This document shows, piece after piece, positions 16,032 through 24,299 of a stretch of 42,689 nt of DNA. This DNA comes from an uncultured Thermomicrobia bacterium (GTDB lineage: Bacteria; Chloroflexota; Chloroflexia; Thermomicrobiales; JALYUS01): NCBI GenBank assembly GCA_937968015.1, contig CALBSO010000145.1:1-42689 (forward strand), given 5' to 3'. A model generated the notes under the pieces. The model ran no database searches, was not told where the DNA came from, and was given only the letters and a program-made list of their open reading frames with translations. The position numbers and the translations under genes are program-made. Numbering within the stretch: position 1 is the stretch's first letter; each line of letters opens with the position of its first letter.

Positions 16032-16769
16032 ATGACGAACTACTCGCTCAGAATTACTTGGCTTTACCCGCGCCTGATGAATATTTACGGTGACCGGGGC
16101 AATGTCCGCGCGTTGGAGCAGCGTTGTAGATGGCGTGGAATCGCGGCGGATATCGCCCGCGTTGGCATTGGCGATGAACTCACCGCGGGCGAGACGGACA
16201 TCTATTTCTTCGGCGGTGGGCAGGATCGCGAACAGGTGGCGGTCGCCGCCGATCTGCGGGGCCCAACCGGCGAGGCGATTCGACGCGATATGGCAGCAGA
16301 CGTGGTCGCGTTGACGGTGTGCGGCGGCTATCAACTCTTTGGTCACTATTACCGCCCCTACGAGACGGAAGATCTGCCGGGTATCGGCATCTTCGATGCA
16401 TGGAGCGACGCGGGGCCGGACCGGTTCATCGGTAATGTCCTCTCGGAAACGGAATGGGGCACGCTGGTCGGCTTCGAGAATCACAGTGGCCGGACGTTCC
16501 TGGGTGAGGGAACGCGGCCGTTCGGGCGCGTCGTGGTTGGGCATGGCAACAACGGTCAGGACGGCACTGAGGGTGCGATGACCCGGAATGCCTTCGGCTG
16601 CTACTTGCATGGCTCGCTGTTGCCGAAGAATCCCGCGTTCGCGGATCACTTGATCGGCCTGGCATTGCGCCGCAAATATGGCCCAGATGCGATGCTCCTG
16701 CCACTCGACGACACAATGGAAGGCGAAGCGCACGCGGCCGCGGCCCACCGCGCGAAGCAGACTCGATAG
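16032..16769 (+). CDS. gatD: Lipid II isoglutaminyl synthase, glutaminase subunit GatD
   Basis: Releases ammonia from glutamine for MurT. The 245-aa protein is a stand-alone class I amidotransferase of the CobB/CobQ type. The characteristic N-terminus WLYPRLMNIYGDRGN is at 10-24, the nucleophile C97 is in TVCGGYQL, and catalytic H193 is in CYLHGSLLPKN. It starts 20 bp after murT. A 100-bp gap with a possible promoter precedes mreD. Confidence 0.94.
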   Translation: MTNYSLRITWLYPRLMNIYGDRGNVRALEQRCRWRGIAADIARVGIGDELTAGETDIYFFGGGQDREQVAVAADLRGPTGEAIRRDMAADVVALTVCGGYQLFGHYYRPYETEDLPGIGIFDAWSDAGPDRFIGNVLSETEWGTLVGFENHSGRTFLGEGTRPFGRVVVGHGNNGQDGTEGAMTRNAFGCYLHGSLLPKNPAFADHLIGLALRRKYGPDAMLLPLDDTMEGEAHAAAAHRAKQTR

Positions 16770-16823
16770 TGATGGGAGGGTAATTCTCCGCCGCATTTTG
16801 CCCACCGCTCACGAACGTTATGT

Positions 16824-16829
16824 TATGAT
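16824..16829 (+). promoter_or_regulatory. Possible internal -10 element upstream of mreD
   Basis: TATGAT lies in the only sizeable gap of the mre cluster (16770-16869). The nearest TTG-type hexamer (16798-16803) is 20 bp away, longer than ideal, so support is weak. Confidence 0.25.
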
Positions 16830-16869
16830 GCGCGGGGCAGACCAAGACCGGGGACGGATGGGAGGCAGG

Positions 16870-17403
16870 ATGGATCGGCGCGAAACGGGGGCGGGTGGTG
16901 AGATCGCGCGCGTGTTGTTTGCCGCGCTCCTCCTTCTTTTCGCGCTCGGGCAGGGGCCGATTGTTCAGGCCCTCTTTCCGCTCGATGTCACACCGAATCT
17001 TGTACTCGTTCTGGTGACGCTCTGGGCGGGCTATCACGGTCTCCGGGAAGGGTTCGCGTGGGCATTCATCGCGGGCATACTGCTCGACTTGCTCCTGTTC
17101 GCGCCGCTCGGCGCGCACGCCCTCGCATTCATCGCGGTCGTACTGGCGATTGAGCCGGTGCGTCATGTCGCGTTCGGCGATAATCACGCGTGGGCGCTCG
17201 TGGCAGTCTTCATCGCGGCGCTGCTCAGTGATGTCGTCTTTCTGGTCGTGACGAACGCGGCGGGGCATCCGCAGCGTCTCGACACGCTGTGGCGGTTCAG
17301 TATTGCCCGCGCGCTCACGGACGTACTGGCGGCGGTCGTCTTGATGCCGTTCATACTCTGGATGCGCCGGTGGGGGAAACATGCGGATTTTGCGGCGCGT
17401 TAA
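16870..17403 (+). CDS. mreD: Rod-shape-determining membrane protein MreD
   Basis: An integral-membrane partner of MreC in the elongasome. The 178-aa protein is very hydrophobic, with about five helices (14-32, 38-50, 56-74, 76-92, 100-118, and one near the C-terminus). It is assigned by length, topology, the P-N-LVLVLVTLW motif typical of MreD, and position. The ATG at 16870 has a GGGAGG site 4 bp upstream; an in-frame ATG at 16858 is less well placed. The 3' end overlaps the PBP2 gene by 23 bp. Confidence 0.9.
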   Translation: MDRRETGAGGEIARVLFAALLLLFALGQGPIVQALFPLDVTPNLVLVLVTLWAGYHGLREGFAWAFIAGILLDLLLFAPLGAHALAFIAVVLAIEPVRHVAFGDNHAWALVAVFIAALLSDVVFLVVTNAAGHPQRLDTLWRFSIARALTDVLAAVVLMPFILWMRRWGKHADFAAR

Positions 17404-19729
17404 TCACCGGCGATACGGCTCGCAGCGGCTGGAGTTTCGCCGTTTCGGCACGCCAACGAAAGAGTCGCCCAGGGAACGGAGCGCGGACGAGGTCTTCCTG
17501 GGCCGGCGGATGTTCATCTTCAAAGGCCTCGCCGCCGGGTGTTTCGCGGCAGTGACCGGGCGGATCGGCTACTTACAACTCGGTCACCGTCAGAGCGCAA
17601 CGCAGGCGGCGGTCACGCAGAATCTCCGCAAGCAGGTCGTCAAAGCGCCGCGCGGGCTGATCACCGACCGCAACGGCAGCATCCTTGCGGAGAACCGTAA
17701 AGCGTGGGGCCTCGCGCTGATCCGCGCCAAGTTGCCGAAAGACCTGACGCGGCGCGAGGCGATGTTCGCGGAAGTCGAGAAGTATGTCCCGCTGGATTGG
17801 GCGATTACCGTTCTCCCGTTTGGGCCGCGCGCCCTGCCATCCACCGTCGAGAATGCCGCGAAGCGATTGGCGCAATACAGCACGACCTACGACGACATCA
17901 ACATTGGCCGGATGCTCCTGCGGGCGAACGGGCAACCGATCCTGATTGAGAAGACCCTCACAAAAGAGGAGGTCGCGCCGATCAAGAAGGCGATTGGAGA
18001 CATTCCCGGTGTCGAGTTCATGCGGTACGCCGAGTATCTCGTCTCTCCCGCCAGCCAGCCGGATCCGAATCGCCCCACGCTCGTCGCGCGGGGATTGGAG
18101 CGGTACGTCGCCCTCGCGCTCGACGCGAACGTCATTGATTTCCCCGGCATGGTCGTGGATGAATCAGTCCTCGCGCGGCACTACCCACTCGGTGATCTCG
18201 TCTCGCATATTGTCGGCTATGTCGGTCCGGTGATAACGGAAGACCTCCGCAATGATCCGGCGACGGGCGAACCCATTTATCAGACGGACGATGTAATCGG
18301 GCGGATGGGCCTGGAAGCCGCGCTCGAAAATGAGATGCGCGGCAAGGCGGGCACGCGTGTCTATCTGGTGGATAGCCAGGAAGTTGACCGGGGGACGTCG
18401 CAGTTTATCGCCGCAGTGTCGGGAAAGAACCTCGAACTGACGCTCGATGTCAAATTGCAGAAGGCGGTTCAGGACGCGCTCCTCAAGCAGTTGCCCCGCG
18501 CGCAGGCTGCCGCGCGTGACGTAGACCCGAACGCGACGGTGGATTCGGCCGTCGGCATCGTCCTTGATCCGCGCAATGGTGAAGTGCTCGCGATGGTCAG
18601 CCTGCCCGCATACGACAATCAGGTCTTCATTGACGGCAAGGATCGCCAACGGATCAAATCGTATCTCACTGACAATGTCACGAAACCAATGCTCAACAAG
18701 GCGATCTATGAGCAGTACGCGCCCGGCAGCACGTTGAAACCCTTTATGGCGGCGGGGGGATTGAACGAAGGGACGCTCAAGCCGGAGACCACGTACAACT
18801 GCGCCGGCGCGATCTATGTCCCGTACTCGACCGATGAGAATCAGCGGGACGAGAAGCCCTGCTGGGTGAAAAGGAGTGGCGTCCCGCCACACGGGCAACA
18901 GACCGTTGTTGAAGGCATCGCGAATTCGTGTGACATCTTCTTTTACAACGTCGGCGCGCCGCATCAACTCGATCCGACGACGGACAAATACCTCCACTAC
19001 TACGAGTACCTGCCCACCGGGCCAAAGCGGCACGACTTCGAGGGGCTTGGTATTGAGCGAATGGACAAGTATTTCACGGATTTCGGTTTCGGTATCAAGA
19101 CCGGCATGACCGACCTGGGTGGGGAAGAGATCGGCATTGTCCCGACGCCACAGTACAAGGAAGGCATTACGAAGACCAATGCCCAGCCAAAGGGCGACCC
19201 ATGGGCCCTCGGCGACACGATCAATGTGACGATCGGGCAGGGATACTTCACCTGCACCCCGATGCAGTTGGCGGTCGCGACTGCGGCGATCGCCAATGGT
19301 GGTACATTCTACCGCCCGCATCTTGTCCGCCGCGTCACCGACGACAAGGGCAAGGAGCTCCGTCAGGCGGATACACGCCCGCTCCGTCAGTCATTGATTA
19401 AGGCCGAACACATGGACCTCGTCCGGCAGGGGATGCGCAAGGTGATCACAGACGGTACCGCGAAGGGTCATATCAATGTGCCCGTCGAAGTCGCGGGGAA
19501 GACCGGTACGGCGGAGTACGGTGAGGCGATTGCCGTCAAAGGCAAGCCGCTCAAATACCAGCGGCAACATGCGTGGTTCACGGCCTTCGCACCGTACCAG
19601 AACCCGGAGATCGCCGTCGCCGTGTTAATCGTCGGGGGCGGCGAAGGAACGACATTCGCCGCGCCAGCCGCGAACGATATCCTCAATGCATATTTCAAAT
19701 TGCAGGGGCAAGCGAAACCCACACCGTAG
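17381..19729 (+). CDS. mrdA: Elongation penicillin-binding protein 2 (transpeptidase)
   Basis: The class B transpeptidase that cross-links peptidoglycan during elongation. The 782-aa chain has a basic cytoplasmic tail, one transmembrane segment (about 44-62), a PBP dimerisation domain (from about 90, RGLITDRNGSILAEN) and the penicilloyl-serine domain: S450 in PGSTLKP, SCD at 516-518 (as in other PBP2s), K707 in GKTGTAE. It is longer than the usual 600-700 aa, with extra sequence in the dimerisation part and at about 488-560. No rodA-like gene follows it here. The start at 17381 has GGTGGGGG upstream and overlaps mreD. Confidence 0.94.
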   Translation: MRILRRVNHRRYGSQRLEFRRFGTPTKESPRERSADEVFLGRRMFIFKGLAAGCFAAVTGRIGYLQLGHRQSATQAAVTQNLRKQVVKAPRGLITDRNGSILAENRKAWGLALIRAKLPKDLTRREAMFAEVEKYVPLDWAITVLPFGPRALPSTVENAAKRLAQYSTTYDDINIGRMLLRANGQPILIEKTLTKEEVAPIKKAIGDIPGVEFMRYAEYLVSPASQPDPNRPTLVARGLERYVALALDANVIDFPGMVVDESVLARHYPLGDLVSHIVGYVGPVITEDLRNDPATGEPIYQTDDVIGRMGLEAALENEMRGKAGTRVYLVDSQEVDRGTSQFIAAVSGKNLELTLDVKLQKAVQDALLKQLPRAQAAARDVDPNATVDSAVGIVLDPRNGEVLAMVSLPAYDNQVFIDGKDRQRIKSYLTDNVTKPMLNKAIYEQYAPGSTLKPFMAAGGLNEGTLKPETTYNCAGAIYVPYSTDENQRDEKPCWVKRSGVPPHGQQTVVEGIANSCDIFFYNVGAPHQLDPTTDKYLHYYEYLPTGPKRHDFEGLGIERMDKYFTDFGFGIKTGMTDLGGEEIGIVPTPQYKEGITKTNAQPKGDPWALGDTINVTIGQGYFTCTPMQLAVATAAIANGGTFYRPHLVRRVTDDKGKELRQADTRPLRQSLIKAEHMDLVRQGMRKVITDGTAKGHINVPVEVAGKTGTAEYGEAIAVKGKPLKYQRQHAWFTAFAPYQNPEIAVAVLIVGGGEGTTFAAPAANDILNAYFKLQGQAKPTP

Positions 19730-19756
19730 GGATGCGTATGGGGACGGGGGCGCAGG

Positions 19757-20509
19757 GTGAATGAGTCGCAAGCACGGCTACCGCGTATCGTCGTCCGTGG
19801 GACGCGCGACGGTCTCGTGATCGTGCTGCCCGAACGCGGGACGACGCGGGAACTCGTGCAGGCTCTCGGGCAGCGAATTGCCGGAGCGGAGGGCTTCTTT
19901 CGCGGTGCGGAGATCGTCCTCGATTATGGGACGCGCACCGTCATCGCGGAGGAGATCGCGGTGCTACGGCAGGTGCTCGACGAGCGCGGAATTACGCTCC
20001 GAACGGCGACGGCGACCGGCTTCGACAGCCGCTCGACCCTCCGCACGCTTGGCTATAGCCCGCTCAGTGCGATGCCGCAGCCGCCGGTGCGCGGCGACGA
20101 ATCGCACCACGTCCCGGTCATGCCGCGCGACGAGTTGCCGACGCGCTACGTGCGCCGGACATTTCGCTCCGGCATGTCTCTCCACCACCCCGGCCATCTC
20201 ACCGTGCTGGGCGATGTCAATCCCGGCGCGGAACTGACGGCGGCAGGGGATATCATCGTCTTCGGCTCCATCCGTGGCGTTGTCCATGCGGGCGTGATGG
20301 GCGATATGGGCGCGATCATCGCCGCGCTGCTCATGACGCCGACCCAATTGCGGATCGGCACGATTTACGGGCGGCCGAGCGAGCCGAACACCGACAACCG
20401 CACGGATGCGGCGCCACTTGGTGAGGGACCGAGTATCGCGCATCTGGACGGTGGCGAACTGATTATCGTACCGTGGTACGGCGGCCGCGACATACCGCCG
20501 CTACACTGA
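19757..20509 (+). CDS. minC: Septum-site-determining protein MinC
   Basis: Inhibits FtsZ assembly away from midcell when recruited by MinD. The 250-aa protein has a poorly conserved N-domain (about 8-95) and the recognisable C-terminal beta-helix: HHPGHLTVLGDVNPGAELTA then GDIIVFGSIRGVVHAG. The start is GTG at 19757, after a GGGGG-CGCAGG stretch; the overlapping ATG at 19761 is out of frame. It follows the PBP2 gene by 27 bp and precedes minD by 12 bp. Confidence 0.93.
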   Translation: MNESQARLPRIVVRGTRDGLVIVLPERGTTRELVQALGQRIAGAEGFFRGAEIVLDYGTRTVIAEEIAVLRQVLDERGITLRTATATGFDSRSTLRTLGYSPLSAMPQPPVRGDESHHVPVMPRDELPTRYVRRTFRSGMSLHHPGHLTVLGDVNPGAELTAAGDIIVFGSIRGVVHAGVMGDMGAIIAALLMTPTQLRIGTIYGRPSEPNTDNRTDAAPLGEGPSIAHLDGGELIIVPWYGGRDIPPLH

Positions 20510-20521
20510 AGGAGTCGGCGG

Positions 20522-21328
20522 ATGGCCGGACATATCGTAACGATCACTTCCGGCAAGGGCGGCGTCGGCAAGACGACGACGACCGCGAATATTGGCACCG
20601 CGCTGGCGATGCAGGGCCGCAATGTCGTGCTCATTGACGCGGACATCGGTCTGCGGAATCTCGATATCGTCATGGGGCTCGAGAATCGCATCGTCTACGA
20701 CCTCGTTGATGTGGTCGAGGGCCAGTGCCGCGTCCGGCAGGCGATGATCCGCGATAAGCGGTTTCCGAACCTGTCGCTCATCCCGGCGGCGCAGACGCGG
20801 GACAAAGAGGCCGTCTCGCCCGATCAGATGGCGGAACTGACGCGCGAACTCGCTGAGAGCCACGATTTTGTCCTCGTGGATTCGCCTGCGGGCATCGAGC
20901 AGGGGTTTCGCAACGCCATTGCCGGGGCGACGGCCGTGGTCGTCGTGACGACGCCGGAAGTCTCCGCGGTACGGGACGCGGACCGGATCATCGGGTTGGT
21001 GGAGGCCGCCGAGTTGCCACCGCCGCGTCTGATCCTCAACCGCTTCCGGCCAGACATGGTCAAGCGCGGCGACATGATGGATGTGCCGGATGTCGAAGAA
21101 ATCCTCGCGATTGACCTCCTCGGCGTTGTGCCCGAGGATCAGACGATCATCACGAGCACGAACCGGGGTGAGGTCGCCGTCTTCGACAGTCATTCACCGG
21201 CGGGCAGCGCGTTCAAGGATATCGCGCGCCGCCTGCAAGGGGAGACAATCGCGTTCCCGCGATATGAAGCCGCACAAGTGGGCGTGATGTCACGGTTCTT
21301 GCGCGCGCTCGGCTTCGCGCGCGTGTAA
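20522..21328 (+). CDS. minD: Septum-site-determining ATPase MinD
   Basis: A membrane-cycling ATPase that carries MinC and is displaced by MinE. The 268-aa protein has the deviant Walker A GKGGVGKTTT (11-20), DADIGLRNLD, the Walker B-like DFVLVDSPAGIEQG, and a C-terminal segment (about 254-266) with basic and hydrophobic residues that fits the membrane-targeting helix. GGAG lies 6 bp before the ATG. Confidence 0.97.
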   Translation: MAGHIVTITSGKGGVGKTTTTANIGTALAMQGRNVVLIDADIGLRNLDIVMGLENRIVYDLVDVVEGQCRVRQAMIRDKRFPNLSLIPAAQTRDKEAVSPDQMAELTRELAESHDFVLVDSPAGIEQGFRNAIAGATAVVVVTTPEVSAVRDADRIIGLVEAAELPPPRLILNRFRPDMVKRGDMMDVPDVEEILAIDLLGVVPEDQTIITSTNRGEVAVFDSHSPAGSAFKDIARRLQGETIAFPRYEAAQVGVMSRFLRALGFARV

Positions 21329-21401
21329 TTCAGAAGACGATCCGGACACATTCGGCACGGTGCGGCGCGTGGCGCGTGGGCAACGCCGCAAGGAGGGCAA
21401 G

Positions 21402-21674
21402 ATGCGGTTCTTCCGTGGATTTGGCAGGCAGGAAGCGCCAGCGGCGAGCAGTGCTGTCGCCAAACAGCGGTTGAAGGTCGTGCTCGTGTCGGATCAGATG
21501 CGCGTGTCGCCGGGATTGATGGCGGCGATTCGTGACGACATCGTGGATGTTCTCTCACGGCGTCTCGACGTGGATCGCGACGGCATCGAGGTGACGATCA
21601 CACCCGGCCGGAACAATACGGACGAACTGACCGCACGCATCCCGATCCGGCGTGCCGCGCGCGCCCGGCTCTGA
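21402..21674 (+). CDS. minE: Cell division topological specificity factor MinE
   Basis: Stimulates MinD ATPase and makes the Min pattern dynamic. The 90-aa product has an amphipathic N-terminus (RFFRGFG), the anti-MinCD helix region (VAKQRLKVVLVSDQ), and the topological domain with SPGLMAAIRDDIVDVLSRRLDVD. The ATG at 21402 follows AAGGAGGG, which settles the start over an in-frame codon at 21360. Its stop overlaps the next ATG by one base (TGATG). Confidence 0.94.
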   Translation: MRFFRGFGRQEAPAASSAVAKQRLKVVLVSDQMRVSPGLMAAIRDDIVDVLSRRLDVDRDGIEVTITPGRNNTDELTARIPIRRAARARL

Positions 21675-22141
21675 TGGACCGCTCGGTACACGCGGACATT
21701 GCCGGGCAACTGGCGGGGAACGGCTGCCGTTTCCACCACATCGGTATTATCGTCCGCGATCTCGTCGCGGCGGCGGAGACGTATCGCCTGCTCGGGTTCG
21801 GGCCGGGCCATGAAGAAGAGATCGCCGCGCAGGGCGTTCGCGTGCTGCTGCTGCCAACCGGGCCACCTGAGCAGTACATCGAACTGTTCACCCCACTCAA
21901 TGAAGGCCGCCTGACCGATTTTCTGGATAAGCGGGGCGAAGGGATACACCACGTCGCCTTCGCAGTGAACGACCTTACCGCCGCGCTCGGACAGTTACGG
22001 GCAAATGGTGTACGCTTGGTGGATGCAACGCCGCGGGCGGGCGCGCACGGTTGGTTGGTTGCGTTCCTGCATCCGGCGAGCGCGCACGGCGTATTGATCG
22101 AACTCGTGCAGGCTCAGTCGGCAGTCGTCGGTAGCCAGTAA
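21674..22141 (+). CDS. mce: Methylmalonyl-CoA epimerase
   Basis: Interconverts (S)- and (R)-methylmalonyl-CoA on the way from propionyl-CoA to succinyl-CoA. The 155-aa VOC/glyoxalase-fold protein shows metal ligands H22 (FHHIGI), H93 (IHHVAF) and E143 (VLIELV), and the base-bearing QYIELFTP segment. It is coupled to minE through TGATG, an odd neighbour for metabolism. Its last residues and stop are encoded in a heptamer repeat (22116-22169). The mutase follows 45 bp on. Confidence 0.93.
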   Translation: MDRSVHADIAGQLAGNGCRFHHIGIIVRDLVAAAETYRLLGFGPGHEEEIAAQGVRVLLLPTGPPEQYIELFTPLNEGRLTDFLDKRGEGIHHVAFAVNDLTAALGQLRANGVRLVDATPRAGAHGWLVAFLHPASAHGVLIELVQAQSAVVGSQ

Positions 22142-22169
22142 AACGACTGACGACTGACAACTGCCGACT
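22116..22169. repeat. Heptamer inverted repeat, locus E (AGTCGKC units)
   Basis: Plus-strand units at 22116-22136 (AGTCGGC, AGTCGTC, GGTAGCC) face minus-strand units at 22142-22169 (AGTCGGC, AGTTGTC, AGTCGTC, AGTCGTT). Arms 22116-22132 and 22153-22169 match at 15 of 17. The repeat overlaps the 3' end of the epimerase gene, including its TAA. Confidence 0.78.
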
Positions 22170-22186
22170 ATCCAGGAGGGCTTATT

Positions 22187-23767
22187 ATGGCCGCACCTCC
22201 GAAAGAACGGACGACCGATAGCGGTCTCCCCGTCGCACCGTACTTCGACGCACCGGAATTCCCCGTTCCGGTACCGCCGCCCGGCGCCTATCCCTACACG
22301 CGTGGCATCTATCCGGAGATGTACCGCGCTCGCCGCTGGACAATGCGGCAATACGCCGGGTTTGCCTCCGCCGAGGCGACGAACGAGCGTTTCAAGTCGC
22401 TCCTTGCGAAGGGGCAGACGGGCCTCTCCGTCGCCTTCGACCTGCCGACGCAACTCGGCTACGACGCGGACGATCCAATGGCGGCGGGCGAGGTTGGCAA
22501 GGTCGGTGTCTCGATCAGCCGCCTCGATGACATGCGCATGCTCTTTGACGGCATCCCGCTCAGTGACGTAACGACGAGTATGACGATCAACGCGCCTGCC
22601 GCGATCCTGCTCCTGATGTATCAGATCGTCGGTGAGGAGCAGGGCGCGGACGCGAAGAAACTGGGCGGCACGATCCAGAACGATCCGCTGAAGGAGTACC
22701 AGGCGCGCGGCACGTACATTTACCCGCCGCGCCCCTCGATGCGCCTCGTGACCGATACCTTCGCCTACTGCGCGAAGTATCTGCCGCAGTGGAACCCGAT
22801 TAGCATCAGCGGCTACCACATGCGAGAGGCAGGCTGCTCGGCGGCGCAGGAGATCGCCTTCACGCTCGCCAACGCCATTGCCTATGTCGAGGCGGGCCTA
22901 AACGCCGGTCTTTCCGTGGACGCCTTCGCACCACGACTCTCATTCTTCTTCGGCGCGCACAACGATCTTTTCGAGGAAGTGGCGAAATTCCGCGCCGCCC
23001 GGCGCATCTGGGCGACAATGATGAAGGAACAGTTCGGCGCGCAGGATACACGCTCAATGCTTCTCCGCTTTCATACGCAGACCTGCGGTTGCACGCTCAC
23101 GGCCCAGCAACCACACAACAACATCGTGCGGGTGGCATTGCAGGGCCTCGCGGCGGTACTGGGCGGGACGCAGAGTTTGCATACTAACTCGTTCGATGAG
23201 GCGCTTGGCCTGCCGACGGAGCACGCCGCGACGCTCGCCCTGCGAACGCAGCAGATCATCGCCGAGGAGAGTGGCGTCACCGCGACGGCGGACCCGTTGG
23301 GTGGCTCCTATTATGTCGAGGCGTTGACCGATGGCGTGGAGCGCGAGGCGTACCGTTGGATGGAGCGCGTCGCCGAGCGCGGCGGGGCGGTCGCGGCGAC
23401 GGAGAGCGGCTTCATCGCTGGGGCAATTGCCGAGCACGCCTATCGGCAGGAGATGGGTCAGGAGCGGGGCGAGCGTGTCGTCGTCGGCGTCAATCGCTAC
23501 CAGGCGCAAGAAGAGATCGAGGTGCCGATTCTTCGGCCTGACCCGAATGCGGAGAAGAAGCAGGCCGTGCGCCTCAAGGAACATCGTGCGAATCGGAACG
23601 TCATCGCCTGCGAGTCGGCGCTCGGTGTCGTCCGCACGGCGGCACAAGGGGATGCGGAGATGCTCGGCCCGATGCGCGCGGCACTGCTCGCGGGCGCGAC
23701 GCTCGGAGAAATCTGCACCGCGCTCCGCGAAGTCTGGGGCACCTATCGCGCGGCGCGGCCGGTGTGA
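22187..23767 (+). CDS. mcmA1: Methylmalonyl-CoA mutase, large (catalytic) subunit of the split type
   Basis: Rearranges (R)-methylmalonyl-CoA to succinyl-CoA with adenosylcobalamin. The 526-aa chain is the TIM-barrel domain only; the C-terminal B12-binding domain is absent, as in archaeal and many Chloroflexota enzymes that use a separate subunit. Seen: MRQYAGF (the Tyr linked to methylmalonyl specificity), LSVAFDLPTQLGYDADDP, TIQNDPLKEY, YIYPPRPSMR, LLRFHTQT (substrate Arg) and QSLHTNS (active-site His). The start follows a CAGGAGGG site. No small subunit and no MeaB chaperone is in the window. Confidence 0.94.
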   Translation: MAAPPKERTTDSGLPVAPYFDAPEFPVPVPPPGAYPYTRGIYPEMYRARRWTMRQYAGFASAEATNERFKSLLAKGQTGLSVAFDLPTQLGYDADDPMAAGEVGKVGVSISRLDDMRMLFDGIPLSDVTTSMTINAPAAILLLMYQIVGEEQGADAKKLGGTIQNDPLKEYQARGTYIYPPRPSMRLVTDTFAYCAKYLPQWNPISISGYHMREAGCSAAQEIAFTLANAIAYVEAGLNAGLSVDAFAPRLSFFFGAHNDLFEEVAKFRAARRIWATMMKEQFGAQDTRSMLLRFHTQTCGCTLTAQQPHNNIVRVALQGLAAVLGGTQSLHTNSFDEALGLPTEHAATLALRTQQIIAEESGVTATADPLGGSYYVEALTDGVEREAYRWMERVAERGGAVAATESGFIAGAIAEHAYRQEMGQERGERVVVGVNRYQAQEEIEVPILRPDPNAEKKQAVRLKEHRANRNVIACESALGVVRTAAQGDAEMLGPMRAALLAGATLGEICTALREVWGTYRAARPV

Positions 23768-23771
23768 AGAG

Positions 23772-23842
23772 AAGCAATGAGCAATGAGCAATGAGTGGAT
23801 GTCCTCCCAACCTCATTGCTCGTTGCTCATTGCTCATTGCTT
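23772..23842. repeat. Heptamer inverted repeat, locus F (GAGCAAT units)
   Basis: Arm 23772-23795 (three units ending GAGCAATGAG) pairs with 23819-23842 (23 of 24 positions). The second block starts at 23812 and has one additional unit. It begins 5 bp after the mutase stop and ends just before the ribosome site of the next gene. Confidence 0.85.
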
Positions 23843-23858
23843 GGAGAGGTGAGGGCCA

Positions 23859-24299
23859 ATGAGCCTCGAAACAATCGCCGAACAGTATCACGCGCCGCCC
23901 GACGCGGTGGCGATGGTGCGCCCGATCATCGAGCGGATTGAGCGGCGTGACCGCGAGGGCGCGGATATTACGATCGCGCGGCTCGCCTTGCGCTGCGCGG
24001 ACATGGTCGAAAGCGGCTCAATGGGTTCCTGGGTCGCGGATAGCGCGTTCACGATCCTCGATGTCTGGCTCTCCGAAGAGATGGGGCGCGCCGATGTCGG
24101 GGTGGATGAGCGGACATGGGAACTGCTGACGGAAGGGAATCTCTTTCACGGCCAGGGTGTGATCTTTACACCCGACCTCTCGTATCTGCGCGAGGTCGCG
24201 GCGGCGATCCTCTTCGATCACGGCTTGCCGCCGACCTATCCCGACCCGGATAATCTATTGGATATCACCGAGTACCGGGAGCGGCATGGCAACGAATAA
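23859..24299 (+). CDS. Conserved-looking protein of unknown function, 146 aa
   Basis: I do not recognise a family. The protein is acidic and predicted soluble and largely helical, with no signal peptide, membrane segment or clear motif. The ATG has a strong GAGAGGTGAGGG site 5-16 bp upstream, codon use matches the neighbours, and the 3' end overlaps pccB by 14 bp, all of which argue that it is real and cotranslated with the carboxylase. Placed between mutase and carboxylase beta, it could be a small accessory protein of either enzyme; that is inference from position only. Confidence 0.72.
   Translation: MSLETIAEQYHAPPDAVAMVRPIIERIERRDREGADITIARLALRCADMVESGSMGSWVADSAFTILDVWLSEEMGRADVGVDERTWELLTEGNLFHGQGVIFTPDLSYLREVAAAILFDHGLPPTYPDPDNLLDITEYRERHGNE

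Noticed and set aside
22142..22186. Cobalamin riboswitch before the mutase gene
   Set aside because: The gap is 45 bp and mostly heptamer repeat, too short for a B12 aptamer.
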